Below, in pieces: positions 19,281 through 27,223 of a stretch of 64,000 nucleotides of DNA. Every line of letters starts with the position of its first letter. Positions within the stretch are counted from its first letter, which is position 1. The notes beneath the pieces are model-generated. The model had not been told where the DNA came from. It was given only the letters and a program-made list of their open reading frames with translations, and made no database searches. Source of the stretch: Chloroflexota bacterium (GTDB lineage: Bacteria; Chloroflexota; Anaerolineae; Anaerolineales; Villigracilaceae); NCBI GenBank assembly GCA_029782225.1, contig JAKOVF010000308.1, positions 1-64,000 on the forward strand, in the 5' to 3' direction. Made by a program: the position numbers and the translations under genes.

Positions 19281-21536
19281 TTACCGTCTATCGCCACCGC
19301 GTCCACCGCGGTCGCCGCCGCGACGATCACCGCCTCGGCCTCCTCGGTCCCCGCCGCGCCCACCGCCACGTGGACCACTTCCACCGGGGCGGCGCTGATC
19401 CTTCTCACGCGCCTCTTCAGCCGACCAGCCTTCGAGCACAGCCTGGCGTGAAAGGCGGATCTTGCCCTGCGGGTCAATGTCTGTGACCATCACGGTCAAT
19501 TCCTCGCCCATTTTTGCAACATCTTCCACCTGGTTCACACGCTCACTGTCGAGTTGCGAAATGTGCACGAGCCCATCAACACCAGGCAGAATTTCCACGA
19601 ACGCGCCAAACGGCTCAATGCGAACAACCTTGCCGGTATAGATGTTACCGATCACCGCGCTTTCACTCAGCGACTCGATTCTTTCCATCGCGATTTTCGC
19701 ACCGACTCCTTCGGTCGAGGCGATGTACACAGTGCCGTCTTCTTCGATATCGATCTTTGTGCCGGTTTCTTCCTGCAAGGCACGGATATTCTTTCCGCCA
19801 GGGCCAATCAACGCGCCGATCTTATCCACCGGGATTCTCACGGTCACGATGCGCGGCGCATGCGGCTTCAGTTCTGTGCGAGGTTGGGGCAGCGCTTCCA
19901 ACATCTTCTCCATAATGGACATACGCGCCGTGTGAGCTTGTTCCAGTGCTTCCTTCATCATCTGCGCGCTGATACCAGTGATCTTGATGTCCATTTGCAG
20001 GGCCGTAATTCCCTGCGCCGTGCCTGCCACCTTGAAATCCATGTCGCCGAGATGGTCTTCGGTCCCCTGAATGTCGGTCAGGATTTTGTAGCGGCCCTTC
20101 TCATCGGTGACCAATCCCATTGCAACGCCGGAAACAGGAGCCTTGATCGGCACGCCTGCATCCATCAGTGCAAGTGTTGACCCGCAGACAGAGCCCATCG
20201 AAGTCGAGCCATTTGAAGATAGGACTTCAGACACAACGCGGATGGTATAGGGGAAGGATTCTCCGGCCGGGATGACCGGTTCGAGCGCGCGCTCTGCCAG
20301 CGCTCCATGCCCGATCTCGCGCCTGCTCTGGCTCCGAAGTGGCTTGACCTCGCCTGTAGAGAACGGCGGGAAGTTGTAGTGATGCATGTATCGCTTGGTC
20401 TCGTTTGGAGACAGGTTATCGAGTTCCTGTGCCTCGCCCAGCGTGCCGAGCGTTGCCATCGAGAGCACCTGGGTCTCACCACGCGTGAACAGGCCGCTTC
20501 CATGTGCTCGAGGAGAAGTTCCGACTTCGCACCAGATGGGGCGGATTTCAGTTGGTGTGCGGCCATCCGGGCGTTTGCCCATGCTGAGGATTCTCTCGCG
20601 CACGATATCCTGTTCGGCCTGATCGAATGCCTCCCGGACGGCGGCGAGCGGCGGATAGTCTGCGGCATTAGCTCCGTCAGGGACAGTACAGAATTCAGCT
20701 ACGACCTCATCTTTGAGAAGGGTCATTCCGCCATAGAATTCATTCTTGCTTAGCGGCTTTCCGAGTAGCTCGTTCATTGGCCCATTAACTCGGTCAGAGA
20801 CCCTCTTTTGGAGTGCAGGGTCTGGAAGATTGAGGGTCGGCTCACTTTTGGGCTTGCCAACTTCCGCAGTCATCTGGAGCTGCAGATCAATGATAGGCTG
20901 GATTGCCTGATGCCCCAGTTCGAGGGCCGCGGACATCACATCTTCCGGGATCTCATTCGCGCCACACTCAACCATGAGAATCGCATCCTTGGTGCCGGCA
21001 ATCCTCAGGTCCAGATCGGATGCGTCCATTTCACTGAAGGTCGGGTTGATGACGAACTCGCCGTTGACGCGTCCCACGCGCACCGCGCCGACCGGTCCAC
21101 CCCAGGGAATGTCCGAGATCATAATGGCGGCAGAGGCTGCGTTGATGGCAAGGATATCCAGCGGGTTTTCGCCATCCGAAGAGAGCGAGAACATCATCAC
21201 CTGGACTTCGTTGCGCATTCCGTGCTGGAACAGCGGGCGCAAGGGACGGTCTGTCAGGCGGGCGGTGAGGATGGCATCGGTTCCGGGCCGCCCTTCACGG
21301 CGGAAGAATGAACCGGGGATCTTGCCGCCCGCGGATAGTCTTTCTTCGTACTCTACGCTGAGTGGGAAAAAGTCAATGCCTTCGCGTACGCCACCCATGG
21401 TGGCCGCAGCGAAGATAATCGCGTCGTTGATGCCGAGGGTGACTGCACCCCCGGCCTGACCGGCCAGTTTGCCGGTCTCAATGGTAATTGTGCGCGATCC
21501 AACGACAGTTGAATAGCGTTTTGCTTCGGGTTTCAT
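19281..21536 (-). CDS. pnp: Polyribonucleotide nucleotidyltransferase (PNPase) with an RGG-rich tail
   Basis: Degrades RNA from the 3' end by phosphorolysis, in the degradosome or alone. Two RNase-PH-like domains fill residues 1-545 ([41 protein letters not shown]; second copy from [13 protein letters not shown] with [11 protein letters not shown] and [17 protein letters not shown]). A KH domain follows ([21 protein letters not shown]), then an S1 domain ([31 protein letters not shown]). The last 45 residues are a low-complexity tail of RGG, RGGD and DRR repeats. The 751-residue length is slightly above the usual 700-730 because of this tail. It lies downstream of rpsO, the classic gene order, with a large hairpin in the gap. 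Confidence 0.96.
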   Translation of the reverse strand: MKPEAKRYSTVVGSRTITIETGKLAGQAGGAVTLGINDAIIFAAATMGGVREGIDFFPLSVEYEERLSAGGKIPGSFFRREGRPGTDAILTARLTDRPLRPLFQHGMRNEVQVMMFSLSSDGENPLDILAINAASAAIMISDIPWGGPVGAVRVGRVNGEFVINPTFSEMDASDLDLRIAGTKDAILMVECGANEIPEDVMSAALELGHQAIQPIIDLQLQMTAEVGKPKSEPTLNLPDPALQKRVSDRVNGPMNELLGKPLSKNEFYGGMTLLKDEVVAEFCTVPDGANAADYPPLAAVREAFDQAEQDIVRERILSMGKRPDGRTPTEIRPIWCEVGTSPRAHGSGLFTRGETQVLSMATLGTLGEAQELDNLSPNETKRYMHHYNFPPFSTGEVKPLRSQSRREIGHGALAERALEPVIPAGESFPYTIRVVSEVLSSNGSTSMGSVCGSTLALMDAGVPIKAPVSGVAMGLVTDEKGRYKILTDIQGTEDHLGDMDFKVAGTAQGITALQMDIKITGISAQMMKEALEQAHTARMSIMEKMLEALPQPRTELKPHAPRIVTVRIPVDKIGALIGPGGKNIRALQEETGTKIDIEEDGTVYIASTEGVGAKIAMERIESLSESAVIGNIYTGKVVRIEPFGAFVEILPGVDGLVHISQLDSERVNQVEDVAKMGEELTVMVTDIDPQGKIRLSRQAVLEGWSAEEAREKDQRRPGGSGPRGGGRGGDRGGRGGDRRGGDRGGRGGDRR

Positions 21537-21617
21537 AAATTGTCTCCTGTAATCATTAACGGGATTCCATCCCGCTGGGACGGGTTTCCTTCCCGTCGCA
21601 TAGAATGTCCGCCTGTG

Positions 21618-21671
21618 TCAGGGACTGAAGAGTGAGAACAACCCTGGTTGTTCGCGCTATTCAATTCCTGA
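21618..21671 (-). ncRNA. Long hairpin in the rpsO-pnp intergenic RNA
   Basis: TCAGGGACTGAA (21618-21629) pairs imperfectly with TTCAATTCCTGA (21660-21671), and inside it GAACAACC (21636-21643) pairs with GGTTGTTC (21646-21653). It lies in the pnp leader. In other bacteria this leader is cut by RNase III and mediates PNPase autocontrol; the same use here is inference. Confidence 0.5.
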
Positions 21672-21684
21672 CTGCGGATTAATA

Positions 21685-21717
21685 AAGACCCTAAGGTCTC
21701 TTAGACTTTAGGGTCTT
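21685..21717 (-). terminator. Terminator after rpsO
   Basis: A 15-base stem (21685-21699 with 21703-21717, one G-T pair) with a 3-base loop lies ten bases after the rpsO stop and is followed on the minus strand by TTTATT. It may be leaky because pnp follows. Confidence 0.65.
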
Positions 21718-21727
21718 ACGGCCTTAC

Positions 21728-22003
21728 TTACTGTTTTCGGCGGAGCTGCAGACGATCGGTCACTGCGATGTATTGCTGGTACTGGGTCTTGCGCAAGTAC
21801 GTGAGCAAACGGCGGCGTTGACCAACCAGTTTGAGCAGCCCCCGACGGCAGGATTCATCGTGCTTGTTCGCGCGCAGGTGCTCGGTGAGCTGAGTGATGC
21901 GGCGGGTCAGGATGGCTACCTGGACTTCCGGTGAGCCTGTGTCCTTATCATGGCGATGAAAATCCTGGATTGCCTGGGTCTTCACTTCCTTTTGTAAAGG
22001 CAT
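21728..22003 (-). CDS. rpsO: 30S ribosomal protein S15
   Basis: A 91-residue primary 16S rRNA binder in the central domain of the small subunit. Typical segments are [55 protein letters not shown] and [13 protein letters not shown]. The length is close to the usual 88-90. It is followed by pnp and preceded by its own promoter and a structured leader. Confidence 0.97.
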   Translation of the reverse strand: MPLQKEVKTQAIQDFHRHDKDTGSPEVQVAILTRRITQLTEHLRANKHDESCRRGLLKLVGQRRRLLTYLRKTQYQQYIAVTDRLQLRRKQ

Positions 22004-22056
22004 GACGTATGCTTCCTTTCTTTAGAATTGCAGGTCTCCATGCCGACAGCTTTGAA

Positions 22057-22077
22057 CCCCGCCTGCGAACTGCGGGG
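22057..22077 (-). promoter_or_regulatory. Hairpin in the rpsO leader
   Basis: CCCCGC (22057-22062) pairs with GCGGGG (22072-22077) in the transcribed leader, 54 bases before the ATG. S15 represses its own mRNA through structured leaders in several bacteria, so this is a candidate binding site. It does not match a specific published leader by eye. Confidence 0.35.
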
Positions 22078-22109
22078 ACACCGTACGACAGGACCAGTCA
22101 CGAGCCGAA

Positions 22110-22118
22110 ATTATAGCA
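22110..22118 (-). promoter_or_regulatory. Extended -10 promoter for rpsO
   Basis: The minus strand reads TGCTATAAT: a TATAAT box (22110-22115) with the extended TG motif. No good -35 at the right distance was seen. Confidence 0.55.
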
Positions 22119-22198
22119 TGAAAATGTCTAATTCCAGGGGAAAGTGGAGCAGGCCACGGCCTCCGCCTTATGAAGAGGAGTGCAGGTCTGCATTATGG

Positions 22199-22993
22199 TT
22201 ACACCTCGGTTTGTATCGCGCTGCCGGACTCGTATCGCTTCAATCCCAGACGAAAAACAGTCACCGCAATGAAAAGCAGGGTCAGCGCTCCGGCCAACAA
22301 CTCTGCTAAACTCTGCCATGTAGATGTGCGGACAAATTCCGCCGGGACCGCGCCCATCAGCGCGGCCGGAATAAGGGTGAACAGAAGCAGTTTGGCATAG
22401 TTATCGAAGAGCGTGATCGGGTAAATGCCAAAGGTCGTCATGGCGTTGAGGGCGAGACCGGCCAGGTTGGTCATCATACCGAACCAGAACGCGAGACTCT
22501 GCATCAGGATCATGAATGACGCGAAAACGACAGCCGCTAGAACAGTCCCGAGCATAAAGCGGCCAAGTCCATCCCAACTAAAATAACCGGAGACGGCATA
22601 GCTGAGGATTCCGTACGTGAAGTCGCCCATCCCGCTTGAGATCATGCGGCTCGCGACTGTGTGCAGCAGAACGGGACGCGGCATCGAGAGGTAGTAGTCG
22701 AGGCGGCCCTTTGTGATGATCTCGCCCAGGTAGAAGGAATTGCCAAAGAGCAGAGACACCAGCCCGAACGAGCTGGCAAGCACGCCAAAGGTGACGTACA
22801 TCTCGTGGATGCCCCAGCCGCGCACTTCCTTGAAGCGGTCAAAGAAAATGATCCAGATCATGAAGTAAATGGCGTTGTTGAGGATCATCCCGATGACCTG
22901 CGTCAGAAAGGCCACGCGGTATTCCATGGCAGATAGCAGGTTGGTTTTCCAAATGGCAAGGAGGAATTTTAGTTCGCGCATGTCAACCGCCAT
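22199..22993 (-). CDS. ABC-2 type exporter permease, second component
   Basis: 264 residues with about six membrane helices, of the uncharacterised exporter family whose three genes encode one ATPase and two different permeases. Typical pieces are AMEYRVAFLTQVIGMILNNAIYFMIWIIFF, TFGVLASSFGLVSLLFGNSFYLGEIITKGRLDYYLSMPRPVL and IYPITLFDNYAKLLLFTLIPAALMGAVPAEF. Its start overlaps the end of the partner permease by 11 bases; an ATG at 22981 is an alternative. It forms one transporter with the genes at 22983 and 23875. The substrate is unknown; related systems are linked to drug, lipid or peptide export. Confidence 0.88.
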   Translation of the reverse strand: MAVDMRELKFLLAIWKTNLLSAMEYRVAFLTQVIGMILNNAIYFMIWIIFFDRFKEVRGWGIHEMYVTFGVLASSFGLVSLLFGNSFYLGEIITKGRLDYYLSMPRPVLLHTVASRMISSGMGDFTYGILSYAVSGYFSWDGLGRFMLGTVLAAVVFASFMILMQSLAFWFGMMTNLAGLALNAMTTFGIYPITLFDNYAKLLLFTLIPAALMGAVPAEFVRTSTWQSLAELLAGALTLLFIAVTVFRLGLKRYESGSAIQTEV

Positions 22994-23777
22994 TCACCGT
23001 TAGGAAGGTCAGGCCGCGGCGATAGGCAATGATGAGCAAACCTCCAAGCACCGCGATCCAGATGGCCTGCATCAGCATGACATTCAGGAACAGGTTAAGT
23101 GTAGGTTCAACGAATAAACGGGATGGCCCATATACCATGCTCGCGAACGGCAGAGATTTGGCGATGACCTGGAGCCATGGCGGATAAAAGTCCAGCGGTA
23201 CCAGCAGGCCGCCAAGGATAAAGGCAAATTTCTGATAGATCCACATGAATGCGGAAACATCTTCGGTGACGAAAGCCGCGAGCCCGATCATGGCCGAGAT
23301 ACAGAAGTTCAACGTCCAGGCGCCAAGGATGGCAGGGATCGCGATCGGGAAACCGGAAAAATGCGGCGGCGCGCCGACCAGCCACCAGACCACCACGCCA
23401 CCGAAGATTGCATTCATCACGGCGCGGAAGATCGTCTCACCCATGGATGTGCTGAATTGATACAGCATGAAGTCATACGGCTTGTTAAGCAGATAGGCAA
23501 TCGAACCGTCTTTGACGTTTTCTGAGATCGTGCGCGCCAGTGGGGGACGTCCCAACTCGATGGTTTCGGCCATCATCAAATACCAGAGTGTGTCGCGCAG
23601 CGTCAGCCCGTTGATATTTTCCGTCCCGGCCGCGTTGAACGTCACGTGCCACAGTTGATAGAAAATCCACATGAAGGGGATGATCATCAGGCTGCGGCCG
23701 ATCAACTCACCGGGATAGGCAAGGCTGTTGACCAATGTGGTTTGGAAGATTGCCCAGTATTTTGAAAGAATTTTCAT
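22983..23777 (-). CDS. ABC-2 type exporter permease, first component
   Basis: 264 residues with about six membrane helices. The segments AYPGELIGRSLMIIPFMWIFYQLWHVTF, TLRDTLWYLMMAETIELGRPP and ENVKDGSIAYLLNKPYDFMLYQFS match the usual partner of the 22199 product. It lies between the ATPase gene (23875) and the second permease gene. A palindromic repeat fills the 97-base gap to the ATPase gene. It was probably expressed with both as one exporter. Confidence 0.88.
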   Translation of the reverse strand: MKILSKYWAIFQTTLVNSLAYPGELIGRSLMIIPFMWIFYQLWHVTFNAAGTENINGLTLRDTLWYLMMAETIELGRPPLARTISENVKDGSIAYLLNKPYDFMLYQFSTSMGETIFRAVMNAIFGGVVVWWLVGAPPHFSGFPIAIPAILGAWTLNFCISAMIGLAAFVTEDVSAFMWIYQKFAFILGGLLVPLDFYPPWLQVIAKSLPFASMVYGPSRLFVEPTLNLFLNVMLMQAIWIAVLGGLLIIAYRRGLTFLTVNGG

Positions 23778-23796
23778 CTGCGTGTAGCCACTCGAT

Positions 23797-23860
23797 AGTC
23801 ATTGCGAGGAGCGAAGCGACGAAGCAATCCCAGATTTCCTAACTGAAATTGCTTTGTTGG
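23797..23860. repeat. CGTCATTGCGAG-family palindromic repeat
   Basis: The copy reads GTCATTGCGAGGAGCGAAGC, then GACGAAGCAAT, and continues to a partial inverted arm AATTGCTTTG. It lies inside the ABC exporter operon, between ATPase and permease genes. Confidence 0.7.
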
Positions 23861-23874
23861 GGAGTAAGTATTCC

Positions 23875-24903
23875 TCACAATTCATGTGAACGGGCCGGTT
23901 CGGCGGACTCCATCTCAGCGTACTCTGCCGTTTGATAGATCTTCGCGATCACATCCTCCAGCGGCGGATCGGAAATAGTGATGTCCACGACACTGCCGGC
24001 ATCCGTCAGGTGTGAAAGGACTTTCTCCACGGGAGTTTTGTGCGTGTCGAACCGCAGCTTCACACCATATTGACCCGTCTTCAATGTTTCCGCGCCTTCC
24101 ACATGAAAAGTCTTCGACACTTCCTCAGCATAGCGGACCGCTACAAGTTTTGTTGTCAGGAACTTACGCTTGAGATTGGAGACTTTGTCTTCGTAAACGA
24201 TCTGTCCGTGGTTGATGATGATCACGCGCTTGCACAGGGCTTCAAGATCGCCCGCATCATGGGACGTCAGGAGCACACCGACATTTTCCACTTTTGCCAT
24301 TTCACGGATCGCGTCACGGATGTGCTGCTTGGCGACCACGTCCAGGCCGATGGACGGCTCATCGAGCAGGAGCAGCTTCGGGCGGTGCAAGAGCGAGGCA
24401 GCCACTTCGCAGCGCATCCTCTGTCCCAGTGAAAGCTTGCGGACGGGCGTCTCCAGCAGATCCTGAATCTCGAAAGCCTCGGCGAGAAATCCGATCCTCT
24501 GTTTGGTCGTGCGGTCGTCCATCTCGAAGATCTTGCCGAAGAGCATGAAAGTGTCAATGGCAGGGAGGTGATACCAGAGCTGCGGCCTCTGCCCAAACAC
24601 CGTCCCGATGTGATAGGCCAGCTTCTGCCGTTCCTGCCACGGGACGAAGCCAAGCACCTTTGCATCGCCGCTGGTGGGGTGGAGGATACCGGTCAGCATT
24701 TTGATGGTGGTGGATTTGCCCGCGCCGTTGGGACCGATGAAGCCGAGCAGTTCGCCCGCTTCCATCTGGAACGACAGTCTGCGCACCGCTTCGACGGTGC
24801 TGTACTCCGGTTTGAACAGCGCGCGGATCGAGCCCCCCAGCCCCGCAGCCTTGCGCTTGGATTGGAAGATCTTCTGGAGGTTAGTAACTTCGATGGATGG
24901 CAT
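23875..24903 (-). CDS. ABC exporter ATP-binding protein
   Basis: 342 residues from the ATG that gives MPSIEVTNLQKIFQ; an upstream extension in the same frame looks spurious. It shows Walker A GFIGPNGAGKSTT, the Q loop in VFGQRPQLWYHLP, signature LSLGQRMRCE, Walker B LLLLDEPSIGLD and the H-loop LLTSHD. The C-terminal 90 residues are a typical extra domain of this exporter family. It energises the two permeases downstream. The gene is divergent from the lipoprotein gene at 25044, with an inverted repeat in the shared control region. Confidence 0.92.
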   Translation of the reverse strand: MPSIEVTNLQKIFQSKRKAAGLGGSIRALFKPEYSTVEAVRRLSFQMEAGELLGFIGPNGAGKSTTIKMLTGILHPTSGDAKVLGFVPWQERQKLAYHIGTVFGQRPQLWYHLPAIDTFMLFGKIFEMDDRTTKQRIGFLAEAFEIQDLLETPVRKLSLGQRMRCEVAASLLHRPKLLLLDEPSIGLDVVAKQHIRDAIREMAKVENVGVLLTSHDAGDLEALCKRVIIINHGQIVYEDKVSNLKRKFLTTKLVAVRYAEEVSKTFHVEGAETLKTGQYGVKLRFDTHKTPVEKVLSHLTDAGSVVDITISDPPLEDVIAKIYQTAEYAEMESAEPARSHEL

Positions 24904-24963
24904 CGTCAGTACTTCACAAAAATTGAGGGGTTTCCGAAAACAGGAGTGCGGCTTCTCCCATCG

Positions 24964-24990
24964 TTTTGTGACCCACTGATTGTCACAAAA
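24964..24990. promoter_or_regulatory. Operator-like inverted repeat in a divergent promoter region
   Basis: TTTTGTGAC (24964-24972) and GTCACAAAA (24982-24990) are perfect inverted repeats 9 bases apart, between the ABC ATPase and lipoprotein genes. A related TTTTGTGACAAAA palindrome lies upstream of the ROK gene promoter. This could be a regulator site or a hairpin. Confidence 0.4.
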
Positions 24991-25043
24991 TGGGAATAAA
25001 ATGATAGAGGAGTTCATAGTATTATAGCGTGAACGAGGAGTCA

Positions 25044-25736
25044 ATGAGAAAAATCGGCATCTTCACCATCATCATGTTCCTGCTGTCATCCTGCGCGCTG
25101 CCGGCCCTTCCGAGTCTCCCGGGTCTGTCTCGCTCTACGGCTACAGCCACCCATAAGCCGGGAACTCCAACAGTCACGCCTACGATCACAGACACGCCGA
25201 CCATCACTGCGACACGGCCCACGCCTACATTCACAGGGACGCCCACACTCTTCGGGTTCAAGCCAACCAGTACAATTACCGGCACGCCTCCCACGAAGAC
25301 ACCGACTCAGACCCCGCTGCCTCTTTTTCCCGACACACCAACTCCGTCCATCCTGACGACGGCGGAAGCATCACCGGGTGAAGGCTTCAAGTCATTTCGA
25401 ATCTCGGGAACTCAGGTCTTCTGGGGGATTTGCAGCCCGGGCACGGTCACGCTTGAGACGGCGGTTCTCGATCCAGATGCTGTCTGGCGCGTGTATCTCT
25501 TCATGCGTTTGAAAAGCGTGAAGAATGACGACACTACAGAGTGGGTGGGCACAACCATGACGAATCATCGCGATGGCCGCTTCACTTACGTCCTGCGTGC
25601 CGACCTGGTTGACGGCCGCAAGAATTATCTGAAAGCCTGGGTGGAACTCCAGATGGTCGCGGTGGATGTACAGCAAAAGGAAATCGGGCGGACTCACATC
25701 TACGATCAGGCATTGATGATTCAGCCGTGTCCGTAA
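25044..25736 (+). CDS. Exported lipoprotein with Thr/Pro-rich stalk, paralogue of the next gene
   Basis: 230 residues from the ATG preceded by GAGGAG (an in-frame GTG at 25029 is less likely). The lipobox is LLSSC (Cys14). A long stalk rich in Thr, Pro and Gly (PTVTPTITDTPTITATRPTP) runs to about residue 105. The globular end (FRISGTQVFWGICSPGTVTLET, MRLKSVKNDDTTEWVGTTM, YLKAWVELQMVAVDVQQKEIGRTHIYDQAL) has no known domain by eye, but closely matches the next gene. It has two cysteines that may form a disulfide. It is the first gene of a set ending in a sirtuin. Confidence 0.75.
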   Translation: MRKIGIFTIIMFLLSSCALPALPSLPGLSRSTATATHKPGTPTVTPTITDTPTITATRPTPTFTGTPTLFGFKPTSTITGTPPTKTPTQTPLPLFPDTPTPSILTTAEASPGEGFKSFRISGTQVFWGICSPGTVTLETAVLDPDAVWRVYLFMRLKSVKNDDTTEWVGTTMTNHRDGRFTYVLRADLVDGRKNYLKAWVELQMVAVDVQQKEIGRTHIYDQALMIQPCP

Positions 25737-25756
25737 ACGCATTGCAAGGACTTGAC

Positions 25757-26437
25757 ATGAAGAATATTGTTGCTTTCCTGCTTTGCACTTTCCTCCTTAC
25801 ATCCTGCGCCTTGCCGGCTATTCCAAATTTGCTTCCCGCGCAAAATGTCCCCTCGGCCACTCAATCAGCTCCGAGCCTGACGCCAACCGAAACGCATACG
25901 CCTCTGCCTACTCAACCGACTGCCACATTTACATTGACACCGACGTTGGTCGGTTTCAAAACAGCTACGTTTACAGCCGCGCCCGCATCCGAGACGGCCG
26001 CTCCCGCCTTCACAGATACTCCGCCTGTCGTGATCCCCTCACAAGTTATAAATGGCTTTAATCTGATCACCCTCTCAGCGCACGAGTTCTACCTCGGCAA
26101 GTGCGAGCCGTCATCGGTCAAATTCACGGTGCAAGTCGCCCAGCCGACGGTGGTTCTGTTCGTGGGGCTGTTTGTGCGCCTTAAGGGCGCGGTCACCGGA
26201 ACCACCAGCCCATGGACGAGTCTCCCAATGGACAACATGGGAGCCGGGACGTTCACTCACACTCTGATCCCTGATGAGATCAAGTATCTGCAATCGTATG
26301 AAGAACCGTGGGTCCAATATCAACTTGTCGCAACAAAAGCAGCAGCCGTTGAAGTGGGGCGCACTCAGATTTTCGATGAAATGCTCAGGTTGAAGAACTG
26401 TTCTTCTGCCCAAACTACTGCCACACCCACGCCATGA
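25757..26437 (+). CDS. Exported lipoprotein, tandem paralogue
   Basis: 226 residues from the ATG preceded by AAGGA. Lipobox LLTSC (Cys15), then CALPAIPNL as in the previous gene (CALPALPSL), a Thr/Pro stalk and the same globular end (FNLITLSAHEFYLGKCEPSSVKFTV, VRLKGAVTGTTSPWTSLPM, PWVQYQLVATKAAAVEVGRTQIFDEML). The pair is a clear tandem duplication. The stop overlaps the sirtuin start (ATGA), so the two are probably coupled in translation. The function is unknown. Confidence 0.75.
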   Translation: MKNIVAFLLCTFLLTSCALPAIPNLLPAQNVPSATQSAPSLTPTETHTPLPTQPTATFTLTPTLVGFKTATFTAAPASETAAPAFTDTPPVVIPSQVINGFNLITLSAHEFYLGKCEPSSVKFTVQVAQPTVVLFVGLFVRLKGAVTGTTSPWTSLPMDNMGAGTFTHTLIPDEIKYLQSYEEPWVQYQLVATKAAAVEVGRTQIFDEMLRLKNCSSAQTTATPTP

Positions 26438-27174
26438 CAATGGAAATCCCATCTGACCTGATCCGCTTTTTGAGGAAGGCGAACCGCGTCGCGGTCTTGA
26501 CCGGGGCTGGGGTCTCCCAGGAGAGCGGACTCCGCACGTTTAGAGACCCTCAAACCGGACTCTGGGCACAGTACAAGCCGACGGACCTGGCGTCTCCCGA
26601 GGCATTCGCGCGCGATCCCAAGTTAGTGTGGGATTGGTATGCCTGGCGGCGTGAAGCGCTCAAAGGTGTGCGCCCGAATGCGGGGCATTACGCGCTGGTT
26701 GAGATGGAAAAACGAGTTCCTGAATTTACGTTGATTACCCAAAACGTGGACAACCTGCATCGTTTTGCCGGGAGCAGGAATGTTCTGGAACTGCACGGGA
26801 ATATTCAACGCGTCCGCTGCTCCGAGTGCCGGACGTTCACAGAAGATTGGGGCGATGATACGGAAGCCGTGCCGCACTGTAATGTGTGCGGTGGTTTGCT
26901 GCGGCCCGATGTTGTATGGTCTGGAGAGAACTTGCCTCGCCTTGAACTGGAAGCTGCAGTGCAGGCAGCGCGTAAATGTGATGTTTTCTTTTCAGTCGGA
27001 ACTTCTGGAGTAGTTCAGCCGGCTGCGTCACTGGCGTTTGCCGCGCACAACAAGGGCGCGGTCGTTGTGGAAGTCAATGCAGAGTCTACGCCGCTCACGC
27101 CGAAGGCAGATTTCTTTTTACAGGGAAAATCAGGGGAGCTTTTGCCGGAGTTGGTAGCAGAAGTCTGGAAATAA
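26434..27174 (+). CDS. Sir2-family NAD-dependent protein deacylase (SIRT5-like class)
   Basis: 246 residues of a complete sirtuin. It shows the NAD-binding GAGVSQESGLRTFRD (24-38), TQNVDNLH with Asn/Asp, the catalytic His121 in LELHG, and a zinc site formed by Cys129, Cys132, Cys149 and Cys152. Tyr69 and Arg72 in WYAWRREAL match the Y-x-x-R pair that favours negatively charged acyl groups such as succinyl-lysine, so it may be a desuccinylase; that part is inference. It overlaps the lipoprotein gene by four bases, an odd partner for a cytoplasmic enzyme. The hairpin at 27181 closes the unit. Confidence 0.93.
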   Translation: MTMEIPSDLIRFLRKANRVAVLTGAGVSQESGLRTFRDPQTGLWAQYKPTDLASPEAFARDPKLVWDWYAWRREALKGVRPNAGHYALVEMEKRVPEFTLITQNVDNLHRFAGSRNVLELHGNIQRVRCSECRTFTEDWGDDTEAVPHCNVCGGLLRPDVVWSGENLPRLELEAAVQAARKCDVFFSVGTSGVVQPAASLAFAAHNKGAVVVEVNAESTPLTPKADFFLQGKSGELLPELVAEVWK

Positions 27175-27180
27175 ATCAGG

Positions 27181-27214
27181 TCACGCTTCCCCTGACGGGA
27201 CTTCGCAAGCGTGA
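27181..27214. terminator. Hairpin between converging sirtuin and GH13 genes
   Basis: TCACGCTT (27181-27188) pairs with AAGCGTGA (27207-27214). No long T run follows, so it is a moderate terminator candidate for one or both directions. Confidence 0.5.
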
Positions 27215-27223
27215 TCTGCTGAT

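Noticed and set aside
19216-19486. Arg/Pro-rich frames opposite the pnp tail
   Set aside because: They arise from reading the RGG repeat on the other strand.
24967-24987. CRP site
   Set aside because: TGTGA and TCACA half-sites are present but 11 bases apart instead of 6.
24904-25044. N-terminal extension of the ABC ATPase
   Set aside because: It would precede the natural start MPSIEVTNL of this family and run through the divergent promoter region.
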